From: Bradyrhizobium sp. CCGUVB4N
GTDB taxonomy: Bacteria; Pseudomonadota; Alphaproteobacteria; Rhizobiales; Xanthobacteraceae
Reading direction: 5' to 3'
DNA: 64,000 nucleotides
Assembly: GCF_024199945.1 (NCBI RefSeq)
Contig: NZ_JANADP010000001.1
Coordinates: 6,820,001-6,884,000, forward strand
A program made the position numbers and the translations under genes. Positions 42,261 to 50,753 of the stretch are shown in pieces (position 1 is the stretch's first letter; every line of letters begins with the position of its first letter). The notes under the pieces are model-generated. The model was not told the DNA's origin. It made no database searches and saw nothing but the letters and a program-made list of their open reading frames with translations.

Positions 42261-43199
42261 CTACAACCCCGCCTTCGCAATAGCATCCGCAAACGAGCGG
42301 TCGACAATCTCCGCCGCATCGAGCTTCTGCTTGATCAGGCCCCAGCGGAAGTAGAGATCGATCGTGCTCTGCTCGTCCGCGACCACGCCGTCGTCGATCG
42401 GCGCGATGCGGATTTTAGCGCGCGACAGCCAATTCTGCGGGACGGCGGTCGGGATGTTCATCAGCTTGCCCCAGGTCTCGGCATAACCGTTGGCATTGGT
42501 CAGCGACCACGCCCGCGCCACGGTGAGACGGCGGATGAAGTCGGTCAGCTCCGCGCGCTTGTCGCGGATCGCATCCGGCCGCGCCACCTGGAAGCTCAGG
42601 CCCGGCGTCAGGCCTTCCGAAGTGATGATGCGGCGCGACTTGAACAGCACCTCTTCCTGGCTGACGTAAGGCTCCCAGGTCGACCACGCATCGACCGCGC
42701 CTTGTGTGTAGGCGATCTTGGCATCCGACGGCGCCAGAAATGCGATCTGCACGTCGCTTGCAGCCCAGCCGTTCTTGTCCAGCGCGGCCAGGATCAGCTG
42801 GTGTCCGATCGAGCCGCGGCCGGTGGCGATCTTCTTGCCCCGGAGATCCGCAAAACTCTTGATCGGCGAATTTTCGGGCACGAGGATCGCGAGCCCCTCG
42901 CCGGTCTGCCGGATCGCGGCGATCGCCTTCACCGGAGCGCCGGAGGCGGCGGCGAAGGTGAAGGGCGCGTCGCCGACGAGCCCGGTCTCGATGGCGCCTG
43001 CGCTCAGCGCCTCCAGCAGAGGTGCGGCCGCCGGAAACTCCTTCCACTCGATCTTGTAGGGGAGATCCTTGAGCACGCCTGCGGCTTCCATCACCGCCTG
43101 CGAATTGCCCTTCTGGTCGCCGACGCGCAGCGTCGTCTGCGCGGCCGCAAGATCAGCGCCCGCAAAAGCGAGCGCTGCAGCAATGATGAACCGGATCAT
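42261..43199 (-). CDS. Aliphatic sulfonate-type ABC transporter substrate-binding protein (SsuA-like)
   Basis: A 312-aa periplasmic binding protein of the SsuA/TauA class. Signal peptide: FIIAAALAFAGADLAAAQ. The mature start TTLRVGDQKGNSQAVMEAAG matches SsuA (LRIGYQKG). Further marks are KIEWKEFPAAAPLLEALSAG, PIKSFADLRGKKIATGRGS and AVDAWSTWEPYVSQEE. Its ATG overlaps the monooxygenase stop (ATGA). It is the last gene of the sulfonate cluster. It resembles the protein at 48869 more than the one at 47278. Confidence 0.9.
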   Translation of the reverse strand: MIRFIIAAALAFAGADLAAAQTTLRVGDQKGNSQAVMEAAGVLKDLPYKIEWKEFPAAAPLLEALSAGAIETGLVGDAPFTFAAASGAPVKAIAAIRQTGEGLAILVPENSPIKSFADLRGKKIATGRGSIGHQLILAALDKNGWAASDVQIAFLAPSDAKIAYTQGAVDAWSTWEPYVSQEEVLFKSRRIITSEGLTPGLSFQVARPDAIRDKRAELTDFIRRLTVARAWSLTNANGYAETWGKLMNIPTAVPQNWLSRAKIRIAPIDDGVVADEQSTIDLYFRWGLIKQKLDAAEIVDRSFADAIAKAGL

Positions 43200-44290
43200 T
43201 CCGCCGCGATCCCCCGCTGCTGATCGCGTTCGGCGATCAGCTTGCGTGTCAGCGGAATCAGCTCGCGGCCGTAGTCGATGGCGTCCGGAAGCGGATCGAA
43301 CCCGCGGATCAGGAAGTGGCTGACGCCGAGATCGTAATAGTCGGCGAAGACCTCGGCGACCTGCGCCGGCGTGCCGACCAGCGCAGTCGAGTTGCTGTTG
43401 GCGCCGGTGAGCTTTGCGATCTCGGTCCACAGCCGCTTGTCGACGCGCGCGCCCTGGTCGGCGGCCGCCAGCAGGCGCTTGGCGCCCTCGGTCGCGTGAT
43501 TGGGCCGGCGATAGCCGGTCTGGTCCTGCAGCGCCGTGGCACGCTCGAGGATCCCTTCGGCCTTCTTCCAGGCGGCCTCCTCGGTGTCGGCGAGGATCGG
43601 CCGCACCGACAGGCTGAAGCGCGGGCTTGGCCGCCCATGCTTTGCGGCCGCCGCGCGCACCCGCGCGGTGACGTCGCGCACCTGGGCGTAGGATTCGCCC
43701 CACAGCGCAAAGGTGTCGGCATGCTTGCCCGAAACCTCGATCGCGGCATCGGAGCCGCCGCCGACGAAGGTGTAGATGCCGCCCTTCTGCAGCGGCTTCA
43801 CCTGCGAAAATCCGTTCTCGACGGTGTAGTACTTGCCGCTGTAGTTGAACGGCTTCTCGCTGGTCCATTCCAGCCGCACCACGTCGAGGAATTCGCTGGT
43901 GCGGGCGTAGCGCTCGTCCTTGTCGTCGAGCGTGTTGCCGTCCTGGCGCAGCTCGATGGCATTGCCGCCGGTGATGACGTGCAGCGAGACGCGGCCGTCA
44001 TAGAGTTGATCGAGCGTGGCCAACTGGCGCGCCAGCAGCGTCGGCGCCGTAAAACCCGGCCGCTGCGCGATCATCACCTTGAGCTGCTTGGTGATGGTCA
44101 GCACGTGCTGGGCGATCTGCAACGCATCCGGCGTGGTCGAATGGAACGCCAGCAGCGCACGGTCGAAGCCCGCGAGCTCATGCGCCTTCGCCACCGTCTC
44201 GATGTAATGCGGATCGAGCACCGGCCCCTGGCGCACGATGGTCTCGGAAGCGTTGCTGTTTGCGATGAAGCCGATGAACTCGACCGACAT
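43196..44290 (-). CDS. ssuD: FMNH2-dependent alkanesulfonate monooxygenase-like (SsuD, bacterial luciferase family)
   Basis: A 364-aa LLM-class flavin monooxygenase that releases sulfite from an organosulfonate using FMNH2 and O2. Family marks: FIGFIANSNASETIVRQGP near the N-terminus (related to the SsuD opening), GFDRALLAFHSTTPDALQIA, RPGFTAPTLLARQLATLDQL and SLHVITGGNAIELRQDGNTL. The length is slightly below E. coli SsuD (381 aa). GGGAGACCATC precedes the ATG. It is flanked by the acyl-CoA dehydrogenase-like gene and an SsuA-like binding protein. No ssuE reductase is nearby. Confidence 0.9.
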   Translation of the reverse strand: MSVEFIGFIANSNASETIVRQGPVLDPHYIETVAKAHELAGFDRALLAFHSTTPDALQIAQHVLTITKQLKVMIAQRPGFTAPTLLARQLATLDQLYDGRVSLHVITGGNAIELRQDGNTLDDKDERYARTSEFLDVVRLEWTSEKPFNYSGKYYTVENGFSQVKPLQKGGIYTFVGGGSDAAIEVSGKHADTFALWGESYAQVRDVTARVRAAAAKHGRPSPRFSLSVRPILADTEEAAWKKAEGILERATALQDQTGYRRPNHATEGAKRLLAAADQGARVDKRLWTEIAKLTGANSNSTALVGTPAQVAEVFADYYDLGVSHFLIRGFDPLPDAIDYGRELIPLTRKLIAERDQQRGIAAE

Positions 44291-44317
44291 GATGGTCTCC
44301 CTGTTGTTTTCTGAAAG

Positions 44318-45490
44318 CTAGTGGCCCAATGCGGCGCGGCCGAGGCCGGTGCGCGTGGCATCGTCCTGCGGCGTGTGCACGCGTCCGCACAGGACATCGC
44401 GATAGTGCCGCTCCAGCGGATTGCTGCGGGACAGGCCGTGATTGCCGGTCAGCGACAGCGCGTCCTCGACCGCGGCGACCGCATTGTTGGTGACCGTCAG
44501 CTTGATGACGTTGGATTCGCCGGTGGAGAGATCGACGCCGTCGTCGAAATCGCGGGCGAAGGTGTCGAGCAGCCGGGCATTGACCGCGAGCCTGGCCTCG
44601 ATGGCACCGAGGATCTCCTGCGCGCGCGGCAGGGTGGCAAGCGGCGCGCCGAGACTGGCGGGAACGCGCTGCTTCAGGAACTGGACGAACCAGTCCCGCG
44701 CCGCACGGGCAATGCCGTCATAGATCGCGGCGACGAAGACGGTGTGCACGGTTGCCTGCGTAATGTCGCGCGCATTCCAATCCGCGGGCTTGCGGACATC
44801 GACCTCGGCATCGAGCGGGATCACGACATCATCGAAGATGACGTCGTGGCTGCCGCTGGCACGCAGGCCGTGATGATCCCAGGTCTCGACGATGCGCGTG
44901 CCCGGCAGGCCCGCCGGCACCAGGAACTGGCCGACGCGCGGCTCGGCCTCGTCGGTCCGGGCCCAGACCAGGTACCATTTCAGGATCGGCGATCCCGTCG
45001 AATAGATCTTGTGGCCGGTCAGGCGCCAGCCGGTCTCGGTGCGGCGCGCAATCGTCGCCGGCAGCCCGCCGCGCGACGGCGAGCCGAGCTCGGGTTCGAC
45101 CCGCAATGCGTTGACGAGCGCTGTGCCTTCGACCGTCTCGCGCGCGAGCTTGCGCGACAGCCGCAACGGCCAGGTCGGGCTCCGCCCCATCACCAGATGG
45201 TTGATGTAGTGCATCGACAGCACCAGCGCGGTCGACGGATCGGCCTTGCCGATGATGCCGAGGACACGCGCGGTGTAGCGCGCGCCCGCACCGGCCCCGC
45301 CGAGCGCGGCCGGCACCGTCAGCGCGAGCAGGCCGGCCTCGGACAGCTCGCGAAAATTCTCGAAGGGAAAGCTGCCGGTGCGGTCATGCTCGGCCGCACG
45401 CGCGGCAAAGCCCGGCGCGAGCGCCTCGGCGCGGGCGATGTAGTCGGGCTCGCTATGGGCCACCCGTCCCTGAACTACAGAAGTCACCAT
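44318..45490 (-). CDS. Acyl-CoA dehydrogenase-fold flavoprotein, SfnB/DszC-like
   Basis: A 390-aa acyl-CoA dehydrogenase superfamily member. N-terminal domain: ARAAEHDRTGSFPFENFREL and SEAGLLALTVPAALGGAGAG. Middle: TGHKIYSTGSPILKWYLVWA. C-terminal helical domain: GESNVIKLTVTNNAVAAVED and the G-rich GNHGLSRSNPLERHYRDV. The usual catalytic Glu of dehydrogenases is not obvious, as in SfnB, DszC and related flavin monooxygenases that attack sulfur compounds. It overlaps ssuB by seven bases and is followed by ssuD after 27 bp. A desulfurisation role is inferred from context. Confidence 0.87.
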   Translation of the reverse strand: MVTSVVQGRVAHSEPDYIARAEALAPGFAARAAEHDRTGSFPFENFRELSEAGLLALTVPAALGGAGAGARYTARVLGIIGKADPSTALVLSMHYINHLVMGRSPTWPLRLSRKLARETVEGTALVNALRVEPELGSPSRGGLPATIARRTETGWRLTGHKIYSTGSPILKWYLVWARTDEAEPRVGQFLVPAGLPGTRIVETWDHHGLRASGSHDVIFDDVVIPLDAEVDVRKPADWNARDITQATVHTVFVAAIYDGIARAARDWFVQFLKQRVPASLGAPLATLPRAQEILGAIEARLAVNARLLDTFARDFDDGVDLSTGESNVIKLTVTNNAVAAVEDALSLTGNHGLSRSNPLERHYRDVLCGRVHTPQDDATRTGLGRAALGH

Positions 45491-46284
45491 GTCGCATCCA
45501 ATCCCAAGAGGCCAAGAATCTGACGGCGCAGATCGGCCAGATACGGGTCGCCGCGATGACGCGGATAGGGCCGGTCGACGCGGATGTCGGCCTTCACGCG
45601 CGCGGGCCGCTCGCTGAAGACGATGACGCGGTTGGCGAGCACCAGCGCCTCCTCCGCATCATGCGTGACGAGGAGCGTGGTGAAGCCCTTGCGCTGCCAC
45701 AGCGACACCAGCTCGGCCTGCATGGTGATGCGGGTGAGTGAGTCGAGCTTGCCCAGCGGCTCGTCCAGGATCAGGATCTTGGGATCGTTGACCAGCGCAC
45801 GGGCCAGCGCGACGCGCTGCGCCATGCCGCCGGAGAGCTGATGCGGATAGGCGGTGCGGAAGTCCGACAGCCCGACGAGGTCGAGCGCGGCATCGACGCG
45901 GTGCCGCTGGCTCTTCAAGATGCCCTGCGCCTCCAGCCCCAGCGCGACGTTGTCCCAGACCGTGCGCCAGGGAAACAGCGTCGGGTCCTGGAACACGACG
46001 ACGCGCGACGGATGTGGCCGGGTGATGCGGACTTCGTCCTCGCGCAGGCTTCCCGATTTGGGCTTGTCGAGGCCGGCGACGAGCCGCAGCAACGTTGATT
46101 TGCCGCAGCCGGACGGGCCGAGCAGCGCAACGAACTCGCCGGGCTCGACGGCGATGCTGACCTCGCTGAGCACCGGCAGCTCGGCGCCGTCGATGTCGAA
46201 GGCATGGCTGACCTGCTCGATATCGAGCGCGGCGCCCGCAGCCGGATGCGCGGGGACTTCGGCCAATGCGGCTGCCGCTACCAT
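45484..46284 (-). CDS. ssuB: Sulfonate/taurine/nitrate-type ABC transporter ATPase (SsuB-like)
   Basis: A 266-aa ABC ATPase of the SsuB/TauB/NrtD type. Walker A is LLGPSGCGKSTLLRLVAG, the signature is LSGGMAQRVALARAL and Walker B is KILILDEPLGKLDSLTR. The D-loop and H-loop (LVTHDAEEALVLANRV) are complete. It overlaps both the permease and the dehydrogenase-like gene by seven bases. The N-terminal part has a short Ala-rich extension before the family start ALDIEQVSHAF. Confidence 0.94.
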   Translation of the reverse strand: MVAAAALAEVPAHPAAGAALDIEQVSHAFDIDGAELPVLSEVSIAVEPGEFVALLGPSGCGKSTLLRLVAGLDKPKSGSLREDEVRITRPHPSRVVVFQDPTLFPWRTVWDNVALGLEAQGILKSQRHRVDAALDLVGLSDFRTAYPHQLSGGMAQRVALARALVNDPKILILDEPLGKLDSLTRITMQAELVSLWQRKGFTTLLVTHDAEEALVLANRVIVFSERPARVKADIRVDRPYPRHRGDPYLADLRRQILGLLGLDATW

Positions 46285-47300
46285 TTCACGGTCCCCTTCT
46301 GCCAGACCAGCAGGCGGTCACGGACCGAAAACAGCAGCGTGATCGCGCCGGAGCAGAGCAGCGACATCACGATCAGCGCCGCATACATGTTGGCGTAGGC
46401 CGCCCAGCCTTGCGCCCATTGCAGGTACCAGCCGAGCCCGGCTTTGACGCCGATCATCTCGGCGACGACGAGCACGGCAAAGGACGCGCCGAGGCCCATG
46501 AACAGGCCGACGAAAACGTGCGGCAGCGCGGCGGGGATCGCCACTTTCAGCACCAGGAACGATGGCTTTGCCCCCAGCGTGCGCGCGACGTCGTAATAGG
46601 CGTTGCTGACGCTGGCGACTCCCGACCAGGTCAGCACCGTGACCGGAAATCCGGTCGCGAGCGCGATCAGGAAGGTCGAGGCGCTCCAGCTCGACGGGAA
46701 GGTGAAAAAGGCAATCGGCAACCAGGCTGTCGCCGGCAGCGGGCCGATGAAGCGCAACAACGGATGCACCCAATAGCCGACCGCGCGCGACCAGCCGATC
46801 GAGACGCCGGTCAGGAAGCCGACCGTGGCGCCGATGAGATAGCCGCCGAGCTGAAGCTTGACCGAGGCGAGCACGCTGTCGAGCAGTTTTGGCAGGTCGT
46901 CGGTATAGACCTCGATGATCGATTGCGGCGGCGGAAAGAACGGCAGCGGCAGCCAGGCGAATTTTGCGGTGGCGAGCTCCCACAAGGTCAGGACAGCGCC
47001 GAGCGCAATGAGCCACGGCGCGCGCTGGCGCAGGGCCTTGCCCGCCGATCCCAGATAGTCCGCACCGACAGTCCCGAACAGGGCGATCGCAGCGATGACG
47101 AAGGCGGCAATGCCGAGCGAATGCGTGCGCGACCAGTCGCCGACGTCCTCCCACCACAGGCAGGAGAGACCGAACACGATCCAGGCCGCGCTGGCGGCCA
47201 CGCCGGCGCCGGATTCCCGCAGCCATGTCGCAAGCAGCGACCCGCCCGAAAGGCGCGGCGCGCCGGACGCGACGCCGTCAGACAGCGAATACGTCGACAT
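46278..47300 (-). CDS. ssuC: Sulfonate/taurine-type ABC transporter permease (SsuC-like)
   Basis: A 340-aa permease of the SsuC/TauC family, with a longer N-terminus than E. coli SsuC (263 aa): about 70 extra residues with two added hydrophobic stretches (SAAWIVFGLSCLWW and IAAFVIAAIALFGTV). The core includes FFPPPQSIIEVYTDDLPKLL, IGWSRAVGYWVHPLLRFIGP and ARTLGAKPSFLVLKVAIPAA (EAA motif). It overlaps the binding-protein gene by 23 bp. The extension is a visible oddity. Confidence 0.92.
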   Translation of the reverse strand: MSTYSLSDGVASGAPRLSGGSLLATWLRESGAGVAASAAWIVFGLSCLWWEDVGDWSRTHSLGIAAFVIAAIALFGTVGADYLGSAGKALRQRAPWLIALGAVLTLWELATAKFAWLPLPFFPPPQSIIEVYTDDLPKLLDSVLASVKLQLGGYLIGATVGFLTGVSIGWSRAVGYWVHPLLRFIGPLPATAWLPIAFFTFPSSWSASTFLIALATGFPVTVLTWSGVASVSNAYYDVARTLGAKPSFLVLKVAIPAALPHVFVGLFMGLGASFAVLVVAEMIGVKAGLGWYLQWAQGWAAYANMYAALIVMSLLCSGAITLLFSVRDRLLVWQKGTVKW

Positions 47301-48381
47301 AGATGCGCTCCGCGAATTTGGCGGTATCGGTGCTCTGCTTGAAGACCTGCACGCTCTTCAAATCGTCGGCATATCCCTTGAGCTCGCGCTTCAGCACCTC
47401 TCCGACGGGATGATGATGGTGGGTGTGGTAGCGCACCATACCCTCGATGTCGGCGAGCGATGCCGTCTTCGGCGCGTAAGGCTGGAACGATTTCGCCGTC
47501 ACGGCCGGATTCTGCGCGGTGAACATCGCGGCATCGAGCAGCGCTTGCGTGAGGGCGCGCGCGACCTGCGGCTCCTCGCGCACCAGGCTGCCACGCAAGC
47601 CGAGGATGCAGCAGCTCTTGTCGCGATATTCGCCATCGAGATTGGAAGCGACTTCCTTGTACTGGCTGTCCTTGAGCCAGAGATAGCCAAGCGGGTCCGA
47701 CGACAGGAAGGCCTGTACCTCGCCCTTCTGGACCGCGACGTCGAGCAAATTGCCGGGATAGGCGCGCCAGTCGACATCCCTGGTCGGATCGATGCCGAGC
47801 TTGGCCAGCTGAATGGAGAAGAAATTCTTGTCCGGGCCGCCGAGGTCGCCGACCGCGACGATCTTGCCCTTGAGATCGGCGAGCTTGCTCACGTTGGAAT
47901 CGGCGCGGGTCAGCACGCGCATGCAGCCGCCATGGGTGCCGGCGGCGATCTTAACATCAAAGCCCTGCTCCAGCGGCTTCAACCAGCGTAGCGCCATGCC
48001 GAGGCCGGCATCGCTTTTTCCCGTCGCGATCGCCTCGAGCAACTGGTCGGTCGAGCCGGAATAATTGATCAGCTCGACGTCGAGATTCTGCTTCTGGAAG
48101 AAGCCGTGCTCGATGGCGACCGGCACCGGAGCGAGACAGACCGCACCGGCATTCCAGGACAGTTTCAGCTTGCGCGGCGCGCCGGTGAGCGCGGGCGCGT
48201 CCGAGGCCGTCCGGCACAGCGGGAACTCCGAGAGGTCGACGCCGGGCGCGATCGCCTGTGGTGCAAAGGCCTGTGCTGCACCGAAAGCACCGAGCGGCGC
48301 GGCGAAAGCTGCAGCCAACCCCGCCTGAAGCAGATGACGCCGATCGAGGCCCGCCCCGGTGCGCTTGTCGTCGTTGCCCAT
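47278..48381 (-). CDS. Tat-exported ABC substrate-binding protein, SsuA/NrtA-like
   Basis: A 367-aa periplasmic binding protein that opens the sulfonate operon. The twin-arginine signal is DRRHLLQAGLAAAFAAPLG. The mature part contains RKLKLSWNAGAVCLAPVPVA, ELINYSGSTDQLLEAIATGK, GGCMRVLTRADSNVSKLADL and GKIVAVGDLGGPDKNFFS, resembling the CmpA/NrtA/SsuA family. The ATG at 48381 has AGGAG eight bases ahead; the 34 upstream in-frame codons are not family-like. HTHHHHPVG near residue 330 is a histidine run that may bind metal. Ligand unknown. Confidence 0.88.
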   Translation of the reverse strand: MGNDDKRTGAGLDRRHLLQAGLAAAFAAPLGAFGAAQAFAPQAIAPGVDLSEFPLCRTASDAPALTGAPRKLKLSWNAGAVCLAPVPVAIEHGFFQKQNLDVELINYSGSTDQLLEAIATGKSDAGLGMALRWLKPLEQGFDVKIAAGTHGGCMRVLTRADSNVSKLADLKGKIVAVGDLGGPDKNFFSIQLAKLGIDPTRDVDWRAYPGNLLDVAVQKGEVQAFLSSDPLGYLWLKDSQYKEVASNLDGEYRDKSCCILGLRGSLVREEPQVARALTQALLDAAMFTAQNPAVTAKSFQPYAPKTASLADIEGMVRYHTHHHHPVGEVLKRELKGYADDLKSVQVFKQSTDTAKFAERIYVDVFAV

Positions 48382-48868
48382 CAGCCCCACTCCTGAGTTG
48401 GCACGGCTCCACCATTCACGCAACGCTTCGCGTTGCGCATGTTCCGTGCGGAGCTGCGTTAAGAGAATATTTTTCGCGGGCACTTTTTGCGCCGCGTTGA
48501 TGCGATGCGCAAATCATGCGGCGCGCCTGCCGCATCGTCAATGAAATGGAATTTCGAATGTGGCGCGATGCGAAGTCATTCTCTCCATCGACGCGCAGAA
48601 CGACGATGAAACGATTTTCGCGGTGGCATCATCCCGCAACGACGCGCTGCGGCTCCATCGGTTGCTGGATTTTTGCGCATCTGCGACCGCGCACGCCGCG
48701 CGTTCTCGAAATCTGCGCCGCGCTGAAACGTCATTGCCCAAGGCATCCGCAATACGGATAGCCATTTCATTGACTGCGCATCACGCAACCATAGACTTGA
48801 ATCTCTCGCTGCATCACGCGCCCACGTGTCGTGGGCCAAAGTCACAAGCAAGCAACACGACAGATCAC
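48382..48868. promoter_or_regulatory. 487-bp divergent control region of the sulfonate cluster
   Basis: This region separates the leftward operon from the rightward binding-protein gene. It is less G/C-biased than the genes and has no supported gene. GAAAT-GGA-ATTTC at 48543-48555 is a small palindrome. No CysB/Cbl consensus can be fixed by eye. Confidence 0.4.
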
Positions 48869-49849
48869 ATGAGCATCAACTCCCACGACCATTCCATCAC
48901 GCGCCGGTTGGCGGCCTCGCTGTTTGCTGCCGCCGTCACCTTGTCGACGGCAGCCGCGTCGTTCGCGGCCGATACGGTCGTGCTGCGCGTCGGCGACCAG
49001 AAGGGCGGCAACCGCTCGCTGCTCGAAATCTCCGGCTACGCCAAGGACCTGCCCTACAGAATCGAATGGTCGGAATTCCCGGCGGCAGCGCCGATCCTGG
49101 AAGCGCTCAATGCCGGCGCGCTCGACGTCGGCTACACCGGCGATCTCTCCTTCCTGTCGGTCTATGCGGCCGGCGCGCCGATCAAGGCGATCGGCGGCAC
49201 CAAGTCGGATGCGAAGACGCAAGCGATCCTGGTGCGCCAGGATTCACCGATCAGGTCGGCCGCCGATCTCAAGGGCAAACGCCTCGCCGGCACGCGCGGC
49301 GGCTGGGGCCAGTTCCTGATCGATGCGACGCTGGAGAAGGCGCAGATCAAGCTGGAGGACGCGACCTTCGCGCCGCTCGGCCCGGTCGATGCCAAGGTCG
49401 CGCTGGTGGCCGGCTCGGTCGACGCATGGGCGGTGTGGGAGCCCTATGTCTCGTTCGCCACCTTGAAGGACAAGGCGCGCGTGATCGCCGACGGCGAAGG
49501 CCTGACGCCCACCATCACCTTCATCGTCGCCACCGACAGCGCCATCGCCACCAAGCGCGCGGCGGTGCAGGACCTGCTGCAGCGGCTGAACAAGGCCCGG
49601 CTATGGTCGCTGGATCACATCAGTGAATATGCCAGGAGCACGGCCGAGCTGACAAAACTGCCCGAGGACGTGCTGCTGGCGGCCTACACCGCGCAGCGCA
49701 CCAGCCCGATCGTGATCGACGAGAGCGTCGTGAAGGAGGTACAGGAAGCCTCCGACCGCTCGACGCGCTACGGCATCCTGCCGAAGACCCTCGACGTCAG
49801 CAAAGCCGTCGACCGCAGCTTCACCGCCGCGGCCGCGGGATCGAACTAG
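48869..49849 (+). CDS. Aliphatic sulfonate-type ABC transporter substrate-binding protein (SsuA-like), third in cluster
   Basis: A 326-aa SsuA-like binding protein with signal peptide (RRLAASLFAAAVTLSTAAAS). It opens VVLRVGDQKGGNRSLLEISG and matches the protein at 42261 in YRIEWSEFPAAAPILEALNA and SVDAWAVWEPYV. KSDAKTQAILVRQDSPIRSA and KGKRLAGTRGGWGQFLIDAT are other marks. The ATG at 48869 is the first plausible start, though its ribosome site is weak; over 100 in-frame codons upstream show no gene-like composition. It is divergent from the rest of the cluster. Confidence 0.88.
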   Translation: MSINSHDHSITRRLAASLFAAAVTLSTAAASFAADTVVLRVGDQKGGNRSLLEISGYAKDLPYRIEWSEFPAAAPILEALNAGALDVGYTGDLSFLSVYAAGAPIKAIGGTKSDAKTQAILVRQDSPIRSAADLKGKRLAGTRGGWGQFLIDATLEKAQIKLEDATFAPLGPVDAKVALVAGSVDAWAVWEPYVSFATLKDKARVIADGEGLTPTITFIVATDSAIATKRAAVQDLLQRLNKARLWSLDHISEYARSTAELTKLPEDVLLAAYTAQRTSPIVIDESVVKEVQEASDRSTRYGILPKTLDVSKAVDRSFTAAAAGSN

Positions 49850-49864
49850 CGCGGGAGCGGCGAG

Positions 49865-49963
49865 ATGCGCAGGCTTCGCCTCAAAGCCGGCCCGCTGCAT
49901 CTCGCCGCGATCGTGCTCGGGCATCTCGCCTGCATGAGCTTGATCGTGTGGCTATCGCTTTAG
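49865..49963 (+). CDS. Tiny hydrophobic protein (32 aa)
   Basis: MRRLRLKAGPLHLAAIVLGH opens a 32-aa frame with one membrane helix and a basic N-terminus. GGGAG lies eight bases ahead of the ATG. It starts 15 bp after the binding-protein stop. It may be a small membrane peptide co-expressed with that gene. I do not recognise it. Confidence 0.45.
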   Translation: MRRLRLKAGPLHLAAIVLGHLACMSLIVWLSL

Positions 49964-49985
49964 GCCATCACTCAGGCCTGCGCGA

Positions 49986-50420
49986 TCACCAATAGTGTTG
50001 GTAGTAGGGACGGTAATAGGCCCGCGGCCGATAGTAGCCATAGCTGTAATAAGGACGGGGACGATAGTAGGGACGGTAGCCGTAGCCGTAACCCGCTCCG
50101 TAACCGCCGCCATAATAGGCCGGCGCATACCCGTAGCCGTAGCCCGGCCCTGGATACCCATAGCCACCGTAATACGGCCCGCCGCCGTAATAACCATGGG
50201 GCCCGCCGCTGGCGATGGCGCTCCCGATGATCGCGCCGGCCGCAAGGCCGCCAAAGCCCCATCCCCAGCCACGCCAATAGACCGGCGTGACATCATCCCC
50301 GGCCGCGGCCTTCATGGTCGCAACATGGGTCGGTAGCGGGGCCGCTGCCGCCTGCCCGGTCGGGCCCGCCACGACCGCAGCCGTGAGCGAGCAGGCAATT
50401 GCCGTTTTCCAGATCTTCAT
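49986..50420 (-). CDS. Exported glycine/tyrosine-rich protein, unknown function
   Basis: A 144-aa protein with a Sec signal (AIACSLTAAVVAGPTGQAAA), then a short hydrophobic stretch (GFGGLAAGAIIGSAIASGG) and a long low-complexity tail: repeats of GYGY, YYGG, PYYRPRPYY and ending QHYW. Tyr and Gly make up most of the last 70 residues. Similar proteins are frequent in Rhizobiales; they may associate with the outer membrane or surface. The hydrophobic part resembles a glycine-zipper. No function is assigned. Confidence 0.8.
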   Translation of the reverse strand: MKIWKTAIACSLTAAVVAGPTGQAAAAPLPTHVATMKAAAGDDVTPVYWRGWGWGFGGLAAGAIIGSAIASGGPHGYYGGGPYYGGYGYPGPGYGYGYAPAYYGGGYGAGYGYGYRPYYRPRPYYSYGYYRPRAYYRPYYQHYW

Positions 50421-50658
50421 CGCCTTTCTCCCTCTGAGGTTTCGTTACGGAAAAGGATCGCAGCGTCATGTTTCAGGCATCCCGCCGTCAAGTCGAATCC
50501 TCGAGCTTGCGTGCAGCGCACAAGATGCCGCAGGTGCCCGAAATATGATCCTCCGCGGCGCCGACATGACACCGGGACGACGGCTCCGGAGGGCCGGCGC
50601 CCCCGGGGCAAAGCGTTAAGCTTCCCATGCGTTCGCAACCAACAAGCACCTTCCCGAT

Positions 50659-50684
50659 TTACTATTCGTACCGTTACTATCGGT
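50659..50684. promoter_or_regulatory. Operator-like palindrome upstream of glgC
   Basis: ACCGTTACTATCGGT (50670-50684) is a near-perfect 15-bp palindrome (two mismatched positions), and TTACTAT repeats at 50659 and 50674, 15 bp apart. It lies about 70 bp ahead of the glgC ATG. The rest of the 333-bp gap shows nothing clear. Confidence 0.4.
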
Positions 50685-50753
50685 TCCAACGATGCGCGGC
50701 CGGGAAGCGTCTCGCGAAGGCCTTGGTATGCGCCTGAGTTCAGGGAGGATGAC

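Noticed and set aside
42261..43868. One 535-codon gene covering the SsuA-like protein
   Set aside because: The first 220 codons overlap the ssuD gene in another frame; the signal peptide and ATGA overlap show the true start at 43199.
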